This document shows, in pieces, positions 51,522-60,894 of a stretch of 64,000 bases of DNA (position 1 is the stretch's first letter; every line of letters starts with the position of its first letter). The translations under genes were made by a program, and so were the position numbers. Origin of the DNA: Peltaster fructicola (taxonomy: Eukaryota > Ascomycota > Dothideomycetes); contig CP051142.1 in assembly GCA_001592805.2 (NCBI GenBank), positions 2,976,001-3,040,000 of the forward strand, read 5' to 3'. The notes beneath the pieces are model-generated. The model was not told the origin of the DNA. It saw nothing but the letters and a program-made list of their open reading frames with translations, and searched no databases.

Positions 51522-54500
51522 TCATGTATACACACTTTCAGTAAAGGAGTTGACCTGCATGCCCTTCTCAGCCATCTCAGCATCGCACAAGAAGTTCAGC
51601 GGCATATTAACCAGATGTCCCTTGATGCGGTCCAGCTCCTTGCGGACGATGTCCACTGGCACGAACGGATCGAAAAGGTGGCCTGTCTTTCGACTGCCCT
51701 TCGCTCCTAGGAACTTGTCGTAGTCTTCAAAGGTCTTGACGTTGTCGTCTGGATCCACATGGAACAGGTGTCTGAACACATCAGTGTTGGTGTTTGCCCG
51801 GGAGGTCCACATCTCCCAGAGTTTGTCGCCGAGAGGATCCGCCACGAGCTCATCGTACTCGTCGCCCTTGCAGAAGTCATTCTCGCCATCTCCGGGAGGT
51901 TGAGCATTGATGTCGTCTGTAGCATCAATGGGTTGGGCTGGAAGGAGACCCAGATGTTCTCTCCAGAGCATACGTCGCAGCGTTGCGGCGTGGTGGCCAG
52001 CAGTATAAGGCTGGCCGGCCATCGTTGACTCCATGGGTAGAGTGTCCTCCATGACGATGCTGAGCTCCGAGTCGTGGTAGCCGAGCTGCGAACGATCGTT
52101 GATATTACTGCTACCGCAAATGACGATTCGATCGTCGACGATCAGGAGCTGTGCAGAGTCAGTAGGTGTAGCAGCACTTAACGAATCACTCACCTTGCCA
52201 TGAATATACAACTCCTCTGAGATGAAGTTCTCAGTCTCCTGCTGTCGATGCTCTTCGTTGTCTTCATCTCCACGTCCTTGCCATGGCTCCTCCGAGACCT
52301 TCATCTCGTTGAGCATGGCATCCTGAGCAATAGTATCACGACTACCACTCTTGGCGTCTTTACCGACAGCAGCGCGGTCGGGCTCGCCATTCTCGCCGCG
52401 AGACTGTATGCCAGCCTCCTGCGCCTTCTCACCGAACTCTTCTGCCTTGCGAGTAGCCTCCTCTTTCTCCTTCTGTCCAGAGCGCGAGAGCACGACTTCG
52501 CCTTTGTCCTCGTTGGAGTTTGTGTGATGCAGTCCGCTGTCCATGACTTTCTCAGCTTGCGCTCGTTGTGCGTCAAGGTAGGTGGCTCCGCTCTTCTCCT
52601 CCTGCTTCTGAAGTGCTGGCGTACGATTAATGCGATCGTAGCTGCGGAGGTTGAAGAAGAAAATGTGCTCGTTGGGATCGACACCAGCTGCCTTGATCCT
52701 GCCGAAGATTGAATGCTCTCCTCGACAGATTGACTTGTACTGGTAATCCATGATCGCACGGGTGCCTAGAGCAGCATCATCTCTGAGATCACCTGCGAAA
52801 CCAGGTATGCAAGGAATCAGGCAGATCACGCGGAACTTTCGTCCCTCCTTGGCAGCTCGAACACAGCTATCCACGATGGCTGCACCGATCTGATTGTGTA
52901 TCGGTGCCTGGTTTGTGCCCGTCGCGGTGATGAAGAATTGGTTTTCGATGTAGACGTAATGCTTAGCCTCGCGGATGACTTGGCAGTATGCTGTTTGTAT
53001 GCTTTGCTCGGTGAGTATGCCGCTCGACCAATCTGCAGAACTGCGGACAAGTTGTGCATGTACTGTGCCTTGAGAGCTGACGACGTGATCGCCTTCGTGA
53101 GCCGCAACGACTTCACTGTCGTAGGCTTTGTGTTTCTCAGCCATACCACCTGAAGCTGTGAAAGTGCCTTCTTTCTCGGGATTGTTGCCGGTATGCTTTG
53201 GGTGACCTTGCATGTCCTGTGGATCGGCGACTGGAAGGTCCTTGTGACGGTGTGGTATGTGGATGTTGCGCTGCGAGAGACCCTTCTCTAGTCCATGACC
53301 GATGCGATGCTGATTCCTCCTGTACCCATGCTCGTCGACATCCTCTGGTACATCGTGGAATGCTTCTGAGTGCTCGCTGTCATCGGTGCCTGTCGCATCT
53401 CGTGTAGTATCGCCTGGATGGAGATGTACCCTTTGATGTGGACTGCCAAGCTTGTTCTCGAGTGGCGACAGTGGATGATGGATGTAGTCTCCTACAGGGT
53501 GCTTGGGTCGTTGTACGCCAATGAGATCCTCATCATCTCCAGTGCGGCCAGTCATTGTGATCCAGTCGTATTCATCGTCTCGCTTGTACTTGTCACGCTT
53601 CACAAAGTTCCATCGCAGAACGAAGTGCTCGGCGATGTCGTAGACACTTGGACCGATGACTCCCATGGCAACATCGTGCCATGGCATTCGTCCGAAGTCT
53701 GCCTTTGAAACTTCGTTGTTCTTCCAGTCGTCGACACCCTTGAAGTCTGCAATACGGTTGTTGTTGAAGTCTTGTCCAGGCCAAACTTCATGCTCGACTC
53801 CTCCAGGATGTGCGCATGCGAGTGGATGATGCTTGACGTCCCATCGGCCGAAGCATAGATCGAGACCTCCGATGAAGGCAAGATCATAGTCGATCACAAT
53901 GAACTTTTCGTGGTGAGCCCAATAGAAGGTCATATCCGAAGCGTTTTCGAGCACGTTGTGGTCTGGATGTCTCATGACTCGGATGTTGCCATGACCTTTG
54001 CTGCCCTGAGACTTGTTAGTATTGTGTTCATTATATGTGACCTTCATACCTTCGGGCAAAGACCCTCAAGAACATGCTTGCTGTGAAGTGAGTTGCAAGT
54101 CAATGCGTGCTCAACCTCACGATAAAGCACGACAAAGATCTTCACACCACGTTCAGCTGCTCGTTTTAGCACCTGATCCAATCGCCACTCCTGGTTGAAG
54201 TATGGAGGTCGCCTGAGGTAAAGCTCAGGACTGAGCCACCAGTCCTCTATGTAGATGGTCTCCTTGGCTCGTTCTAGAGCAACCGAGACCGCATGGAAGT
54301 AATCGCGACCATCGATGTACCACTTGATCTTGTTGCCATCACGCTCTGGAGCGAATGATTTGAAGCGATGACCGTCAGCGATCTCACTACGCTTGTTGTC
54401 GGTAGCGATCTCGTGCTCTTCGTCGTGTCGATGGTTGCGGTTGACGAGGTTCTGCAACTTGCCGATCTTGTGCTTCACATGTATAGCCTTCACCTTGACA

Positions 54501-54640
54501 TCATGAAACTTCAGCTTATCGCCAAAGCCATGCAGCTTGTCGCTAAAGCTAGAGTGTCCATCACTGGAACCGTCGACCTGCTTGTCGCTGCTGGAGTGTA
54601 CCTGGTCCGTAGGGCTGACATGATCCGTCTTGCCGACCAT
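51522..54640 (-). CDS. Phospholipase D, two HKD motifs
   Basis: Hydrolyses phosphatidylcholine to phosphatidic acid at cytosolic membrane faces. Exons 54050..54640, 52194..54005 and 51522..52148 give 1009 aa (introns 44 and 45 nt). The N-terminal part has IKWYIDGRDYFHAVSVALERA and IYIEDWWLSPELYLRRPP. HKD motif 1 is HHEKFIVIDYDLAFIGG; motif 2 is HGKLLIVDDRIVICGSSN after removal of the 45-nt intron. Between the motifs is ENQFFITATG, as in eukaryotic PLD. No PX or PH domain is visible, which fits the PldA/Spo14-related short form of filamentous fungi. A long His/Glu-rich insert lies between the halves. The C-terminus is also of usual type (PFVPVDIVRKELDRIKGHLV). Confidence 0.92.
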
Positions 54641-55517
54641 GATTGTGGCGTGAGGAATGTCACAGCTGCACGATTGCTCAGAGGACAGAAGGTAAACACT
54701 GCCGATGCGGTCGCGTGGACATCACTTCTATATTGTGAGAGCGACACGGCCTGTGGTGCCCAGTTTACTCGCATCTACCAGCATCTTGCGATGTCCCCAC
54801 ATTAACGCAACGTCATTTGCTCTTGGCAAGAGACTAGGATCATGCGGACCAGCTAGGATGACGAGTTATCTTGTTGATGGAGCAGTGATAGAAGTTTCAG
54901 ATCGACAGATAAGTATGTGCATATCACTCTGAATCCTGTCCAGGCGTCTTACGACCTCCTGTCATACAGCGTTCGGTGAGTATCGCCAATATGGTTATTT
55001 TGTGCTATCGAACCAAACCAATAGAGACAGACTGGGAATCAGACCACATGTACCTCCAACTGGATCCCAGACAAACAATGATCGCTCGCCTCCATCAAGC
55101 TCTTCCCACTGCTTATGCAGTTCCATAGCTATGAACTCTCCTCGCCATGTGATAGATCGTGATTGTTGTCCTGGTCAACATTTCTAGCCTCTCAGATTAA
55201 CCGACAGAATGATTGCACGGCATGAATGCGACGCAGAAGCCAAGCTGTGACAAGCATGCCGGTCCCAGTGGACGAGTCAGTGCCGTGTCAATGCGGTCTG
55301 AGTTGTCTTCGCATGCCCGACAGTGCCAGTATACTGCCAGATCATGTCTCTCTCAAACAGGTCATCTTCGAGCACGATTTCGTTCGAAGCAGTTCTCGTA
55401 AAGTTATTATCATGACCTGTGTATTTGGATGTAGAAACAACCCGACCATGGCGAGAAGTTGCTTCAACAGTACCTATCGCCGCAACAGAGGTTCTGCCGG
55501 TGCCTGTCTGCCCGATA
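54641..55517. other. Intergenic, PLD promoter side / gamma-tubulin complex gene 3' side
   Basis: 877 bp with no recognised gene. ORFs on either strand show no domain. It contains the PLD promoter and the 3' flank of the next minus-strand gene. Confidence 0.45.
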
Positions 55518-58082
55518 TTATCGTAGTATTCCGATCAGTAGGCCTAGAACATCGCTCTCATCCTCATCGTCGAGTGCAGCGTTGCCTTCAAGTTTGTGTT
55601 TCGTGCTGTCAAGAACGGATACGAATCGTTGCCCAGCTTGATCAAGATCTTGGTATACCCTCCTCCAGTCATGCTCTTTCGTGTTGGACGATGCACATCC
55701 ATTGCGAAGGATATGCGAGTAGATTTCGTGCTGAGCATTGCGGAGCTCCTCATATCTCCGACCAATGTGTAGGTACCTCCTCATCCGATCGAGACATTGG
55801 ACATGCTTGTCGTTGAGTCCTCCCGACCCAATGCTGACAGAATTGTCATTGCCTGTTTGTGTATCCCTTGCAGCTTGCTCGACCACAGCTCGCAGTCTTC
55901 GCCAAGGCCTGGCAACAGCAACATGAATAGCATGGTAGGTGATCGTCGATACCAGATGGTATGCTTTATTGGTGTAAAGCGCTTGTGCCTTTGCACGGTC
56001 TCGGTCGTTCGATTCGTGCTTCAGCAGACGAGCTCGCATGGTGGTGACAAGATGGATCAGCCTAGTGTGTAACAGTAGGGCTGAGAAGATCTCTTCATAC
56101 CACTGACTTGTGGCTGAAGTGAAGATGCTGCTGAGAGGACCAGCGATGTTACTATGCAGGCGTATGAAGTCAAGTGCGTGTATCGATACAGTATTGCAGA
56201 CACGCTCGATCTGTGCTTCGCTCAACTCCCGTACTGCAAAGCTGAGCCTGGTTACAGCAGTCGGCGATGCTCCTTCGATATGTTCGAGTCCCTCCAATAC
56301 ACCAATGAGGTTCAAACTCAGATCAGAGCTTGATGGTGGCCATACAATACCGGTAATGGTGTTCAGACCAAGACCTTTCCTTCGACTGTGCTTCATGGAG
56401 AAGTTGTGCTGACCATCAGATTCAAAGAATGCTCGAGATAGCCGTCCAACGAAGTATGCATTACCAAACAAGTATGTCTGATGATATAGATCGAAGACTT
56501 GCTCCAAATGATGATGCTTGAAGAGTAAAGACATCACTGCTTGATGCGTCAGCCTGCTTTGCATATCGAGAAGTGGTCGTATGAAGGCAGCAGGCTGTAA
56601 TGTATCCTCCGACAAGTTGTCGAGCCATGTTGTCGAACTCCCTGTAGTGTTTGTAAGTATGTCGATCGTGCGTTGCTCCAGATCACTCAGTGCTCCATCC
56701 TGCGCCGGCAGGGTAGTTCTCGCCTCAACAGGATCTGTGGTCGGAGTGAGGTCCAGATCAAAGGCTGACCAAGGACCGAGTGCAAGCGAAGCATTCGATT
56801 TGTGATCTATCGTCTTCCTAGGCTTGTTGGAAGAGTATTCTGATATAGCAGCCGTCAATTCTATCTCCAACTGTTTCGCTCGCTGGACAACATCAGCCAG
56901 AGTGGTCAGATCTGCAAGACCTTGCTTGACTGTAGCGCAGCAACTGGTTTCGAATAGTGGATGATATGGGTCGTGCTCCTGTAACATGTCTCTCTCTTTC
57001 ATCAAGGCGTTGAGCAGATTCTCATCATTTTCGCTCAATGATATCCTGTCTTTACTGGAGACACTTCTCGAATCACTAATTGAGTCTAATGTCGCCAGGC
57101 CAATGTCGTGCAGAAGCTGCACTTTCCACGGTGTTGTAACGTCACGCAAGAGTGCAGCAACGACATGCGCAAGTGCGTCTCCATTGCTGTGCAGCGAACC
57201 TAGGTAGAGAGTAATGGTGGCGAGCAACTTGCCGTCAGAGGGCTCGCTTCTCGCCTCCTGGCACATTTGCCAGCATAACGAAAGTATGTGAGAAGCTGTT
57301 GATACCATGCGATCAAGCTGTAGTAGAGACTGTATCGAAGAGACGGTCGTAGCGATCCAGCCTTCAGTCACATCGAGAACCCGAGCAATGGATCGCTTGA
57401 AGGCTATCACAGTCGCAGTCGACCGACTTTGAGCTGTAACAGAGACATAGTCCCGCAAAAGCCGAAGTACTTTGCCTTGTTCCAAGGTCTTCGCCTCAAC
57501 GTCTGCTGAGGACGTCACCGTGTACCCAGACACGGAGTGCCCATTGAGCGTGGCATCGAAGGCTTCCTTCCCTTCGTTCCACTGGTAGAGGACTGATGAT
57601 CTGCCTAGAGCTAGGCAACACAGTGAGCGTAAAGCTGCGTCCTGTGGCAGAATACCTATAGCAGGCTGCAGACGGTAAGCAAGAGCATCAAAGACTGCTT
57701 GGCCTGCCTCGGAGATATATGGCTCGATACTCTGGTGCGTGTTATTGAACTTCTCCCAACTCACCAAGGATAGACTGCTGCTGTAAGCATTCTCGAAGTT
57801 CTGGTTCCAGAAGTCGTCCGCATGATACCGCTCATTAGATTGCGTTACATCTACCGAGATGATCGGCGGGTCACCGAGACGCTCAGAAGGTCGTTGCTCA
57901 AGCTCATTACTCGTGTCAAGGATAAGATCAGGAATCGAAACGAGAGTGTGCGAGGCCGGCTCGATAGGAGGCAGCGGTTTGAGGTCCAAGGAGGTAGTGG
58001 TCTCTTCGATCTCGTCGGAGAATGTCGAACGCTGCCATGGCTGTTGCAATTGAAACGGATGCCATTCAGCGGACAGCATCAT
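55518..58082 (-). CDS. Gamma-tubulin complex component (GCP5/GCP6-like)
   Basis: Spc97/Spc98-family protein of the gamma-tubulin ring complex at spindle pole bodies. Intronless, 854 aa from ATG 58082 (a second ATG follows at 58079). The N-terminal GRIP1 part carries YISEAGQAVFDALAYRL, LRSLCCLALGRSSVLYQW and a Trp/Phe-rich DDFWNQNFEN. The C-terminal GRIP2 part has HHHLEQVFDLYHQTYLFGNAY followed by FVGRLSRAFFESD, and later RLIHLVTTMRARLL. A GCP6 (Alp16-like) identity is likely from the YISEAG segment as I remember it, but GCP5 cannot be excluded. It is essential in some fungi and dispensable in others. Confidence 0.85.
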   Translation of the reverse strand: MMLSAEWHPFQLQQPWQRSTFSDEIEETTTSLDLKPLPPIEPASHTLVSIPDLILDTSNELEQRPSERLGDPPIISVDVTQSNERYHADDFWNQNFENAYSSSLSLVSWEKFNNTHQSIEPYISEAGQAVFDALAYRLQPAIGILPQDAALRSLCCLALGRSSVLYQWNEGKEAFDATLNGHSVSGYTVTSSADVEAKTLEQGKVLRLLRDYVSVTAQSRSTATVIAFKRSIARVLDVTEGWIATTVSSIQSLLQLDRMVSTASHILSLCWQMCQEARSEPSDGKLLATITLYLGSLHSNGDALAHVVAALLRDVTTPWKVQLLHDIGLATLDSISDSRSVSSKDRISLSENDENLLNALMKERDMLQEHDPYHPLFETSCCATVKQGLADLTTLADVVQRAKQLEIELTAAISEYSSNKPRKTIDHKSNASLALGPWSAFDLDLTPTTDPVEARTTLPAQDGALSDLEQRTIDILTNTTGSSTTWLDNLSEDTLQPAAFIRPLLDMQSRLTHQAVMSLLFKHHHLEQVFDLYHQTYLFGNAYFVGRLSRAFFESDGQHNFSMKHSRRKGLGLNTITGIVWPPSSSDLSLNLIGVLEGLEHIEGASPTAVTRLSFAVRELSEAQIERVCNTVSIHALDFIRLHSNIAGPLSSIFTSATSQWYEEIFSALLLHTRLIHLVTTMRARLLKHESNDRDRAKAQALYTNKAYHLVSTITYHAIHVAVARPWRRLRAVVEQAARDTQTGNDNSVSIGSGGLNDKHVQCLDRMRRYLHIGRRYEELRNAQHEIYSHILRNGCASSNTKEHDWRRVYQDLDQAGQRFVSVLDSTKHKLEGNAALDDEDESDVLGLLIGILR

Positions 58083-58419
58083 CACAGGATGTGCATCGCG
58101 TTTGTTGTTAAAGCAACTGAGGTCATGCGCGACGCGAGTTTAAGCGCTCCAGCTTCTACTTTCCAAACAGGTATTGGTAAGCGGCAAGCATCCGCCTGTT
58201 CATGCCGCCGGCGCGGTTGCTGCCGTGCTCGGCAGACGTTGAACGGCCTATGACTAGCATATCTGCATGGCTACAACCGTTAAAAGAATCAAGCTGCAGC
58301 ACACGTCTAGGGCTACGCTTAAGCATTCTACTCCGAGTGATCCCTGGTGCACTTTGGACTCCTATCATTTCTTACTGGGTTGGGCGATCGGGGTACAGAT
58401 GAGAGTTCTCACACAATCT
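58083..58419. other. Intergenic upstream of gamma-tubulin complex gene
   Basis: 337 bp. The minus strand continues from the subtilase relic without further protease similarity; the Ser-active-site region is not found here. It also holds the promoter of the gamma-tubulin complex gene. Confidence 0.4.
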
Positions 58420-59157
58420 TCAAAGGCTGGTCCAGCAGCCATGCATACCGGCCTTGATCGCATTTGTCAGGGATACTTGGCTTGGATGATTGCCCGCTCT
58501 GTTATAAATCATACAATTGAGGAGATTCGCAGACTTGGCGATACCGTATCGGTTGCCGGCGATTGAGGAGCTTACTGGGGTGCCGTGACCGTAACCTCTG
58601 GGCCCAGGGATATCGCCGTATTGACCTGCGTCAGCTGTGAAGAAGTCTTGAACTCTGTCAACTCAGTCAGTCTTGAATTCGTCCAAATGATTTATGCCGC
58701 TGTCCATGACATATATATCTACACCCTTCCCAGCATCGCCAAGCGAGTAGAAGCTATGATCGGAAGGGTTCTTCTCCGTTGAAGACGAGTAGTAGAGTGG
58801 CCATGGAGCACTCTTCTGCTCAGCACGTCGTTCGATTGTTGCGTCACTAAAGCCATGTCCGGGGAAGTCGTCCTCTACTAACTTGACATTACAGTCAGAT
58901 CGGACCTTCGTCAGCTGATCTGCGGTGAGTGTAGCAGAGTAGCCTTGAGTGTATTCTGAGCCGTTGAATTGGACGCCGATGGTCTTCAGATGATCAGCGA
59001 GGGAGTAGCCGGCTCTGTTGAAGTCAACCCGGTAGCTGTCGACGACCTTGTCGTCATGTTGTTTGTAGTCTGCGTTACAGGCGAGAAGGGCGGGCGAAGC
59101 TAGGATTCGATGTGTAAGTGCAGTGAGGCACAAGGCCACACTCCACGCTCTTGTCAT
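58420..59157 (-). pseudogene. Truncated subtilisin-like protease (S8) relic with I9 propeptide
   Basis: The first 164 codons (58663..59157) are open: signal peptide (MTRAWSVALCLTALTHRILA), an I9 propeptide (DSYRVDFNRAGYSLADHLKT ... LTKVRSDCNVKLVEDD), then the start of the S8 domain with the catalytic-Asp motif VDIYVMDSGI. A TGA at 58663 ends the ORF, but the same frame continues 80 codons with normal family text at correct spacing: catalytic-His RGYGHGTPVSSSIAGNRYG and IAKSANLLNCMIYN. It then runs into non-homologous sequence and a stop at 58420. The Ser-containing half is missing, so no active protease can result. The 164-aa product could still be secreted and act as an inhibitor, as speculation. 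Confidence 0.8.
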
Positions 59158-59760
59158 GATGTATTTCTGATCGCAGCTCTCGAGATGATGAAGTATTTTG
59201 GTATGTTGTGTTGATCGTGATGCCGAAGCATCTTCTTATAATCTAATGCACGTGGCACAGGCTGCGTGCAAGATGCAATCTTGTCTGCGACATATTCCAA
59301 CTGTCGTTGTTCTTACCTTAGATGTAGAGCTGGTAATAGATGCAACGTCCCTGGTGGCACATACAATCCTCTATGGCGTTGCCTTTGAGGTTGTTATAGA
59401 AACATTCGAGCTCAATGGAGCACAGTCTACGGAGCCAGGTGGACCGAGCCTGCCATGAGGATTTCGCGTTGGTCGTTGCTACCAGAATCTGTGCACGTTT
59501 TAGACAAGTATTTCGAACGATGTTCCCAAGCAGGGCCACCCGCAACCTGTTGTTAATCTGCCTCAGCTTATCGAGGTAGTCCAACATGTTGTGCTTCAGC
59601 CTCGGGCCTGGAGCTTGTTCTGTGCCGCAGGCGCGAAGGTGACTCATCCACATGTATCGACATACGACGTAGTGGCAGCCATTCAGATGGGTCGACTGTG
59701 CTGTAGTCATGCTGTGGGTAGAGACATCTGTCCCAACGATCGCTTTCTATACTTGTGCGC
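59158..59760. other. Intergenic between protease relic and I9 gene
   Basis: 603 bp. A minus-strand ORF of 130 codons (59318..59710) has no recognisable feature and is not supported as a gene. It contains the promoter region of the relic. Nothing else was seen. Confidence 0.4.
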
Positions 59761-60075
59761 TCAAAGAGATTCGCCATACATATCGTCGTGTATGTCTTTA
59801 ACACCAGGATCTGATCGCACTTTTCGAAATAGCTCATCGCTAATGTCTCCAGTGTGGTAGCCCGATGATGTCTTGTAAACTTCAAACTTGACGCCTAGAA
59901 ATGCGAAATGCTTCTCGAGTGTATGGTCCTCGTTAAAGTGGACGAAGTAGCTTCCAGGAATGTTGTCTTCGTGCTGTACGTACGGGGCCTCATAGGATTC
60001 ATGTTTGTCCGACTTGACATCAGCAACTTTGCCGTCATCGACAGCGGCTGTTGGTTTCTGTTCTGTTTGAGACAT
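59761..60075 (-). CDS. Stand-alone I9 (subtilase propeptide-like) protein
   Basis: Small protein of 104 aa, the free form of the inhibitor I9 fold; yeast Pbi2 and mushroom POIA1 of this type inhibit subtilases. ATG 60075 (MSQTEQKPTAAVDD) was chosen over one 27 codons upstream because the extra residues are Cys/Thr-rich and unlike the rest. An acidic head of ~40 residues leads to the I9 domain: IPGSYFVHFNEDHTLEKHF, then LGVKFEV, SGYHTGDISDELFRKVRSD and PGVKDIHDD. No signal peptide, so probably cytosolic. The domain aligns with that of the adjacent protease relic (KVRSD, LGVKF/IGVQF, SGYH/QGYS). Intronless; same strand as the relic, 603 bp upstream of it. Confidence 0.72.
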   Translation of the reverse strand: MSQTEQKPTAAVDDGKVADVKSDKHESYEAPYVQHEDNIPGSYFVHFNEDHTLEKHFAFLGVKFEVYKTSSGYHTGDISDELFRKVRSDPGVKDIHDDMYGESL

Positions 60076-60894
60076 GCTGCAGGTTGGCGGCGCTTTGCGT
60101 GAACGATACGGCGAGGTGAGAGTTGTGAGGCATGCACAGCCTTCGTGATCGATCAAGTAATGCAGATACGGTTCGAGAGTGGTGTATGCGTTTGGACGTT
60201 GAGTAGCAACACTATAGATCCTCGGAAGCGAAGATTGTGCTTATGTATGAAGGTGTTCTAAGTCCCATTTGACAAATGATTGCGGCGTTCAAGGTATTGT
60301 AGAAGGGTTGTGATAAGGATGACGATGAGCTCAAAGGGCGAGGGATCTAGAGACGTGTGACAAGCGCGAAGCGCGGGGCAGGTCTAGACGAGCTTAGCGC
60401 CCCTGCACATAATTATGTAAGCAGTCTTGCTGTCGACTCAGGCAGCACATTAACCGACACAGATCTCCTCGACGGGACCTGGAGAGTGCTGACGTCCCAA
60501 GATGTCATCGCCATGACAGGGGATATCGAGCTGTTAGTCAGTCAATAGATGAAGTCGTGTCACCCCGATCTATAAGCTATGCTTCAGGCACTTGGCTGCA
60601 GCTCTTGAAAAGCTTAGCTGACCAATTGTCATGAGTGGCATTACCACGCCAGCAATGGCACCATCCGGAGCCTTATGTAAATCACTCAAAAATCGTATCA
60701 CTGATAACGACCAAGCTATGGACTTCGGTGTAGAGAGGATCGTCATCTGCCGGACAATCTATACCTTTGTGCTGGAGCTCATATGACGCTAATTTAGCAG
60801 TAAACAGCGGCGCAATGCCTTCATTACTCGGTATCTCTGCTTGAACAACTCAATCGGACGAGCGATAAGAGCATTTCGGAGCAGTGCTGGCGCC
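60076..60894. promoter_or_regulatory. Divergent region, I9 gene and SulP carrier
   Basis: 819 bp between divergent starts with no recognised ORF, RNA gene or repeat. The SulP frame is open upstream of its ATG to 60841 but without an ATG. Confidence 0.4.

Noticed and set aside
59318-59710. 130-codon minus-strand ORF between relic and I9 gene
   Set aside because: No signal peptide, domain or conserved-looking block; probably chance.
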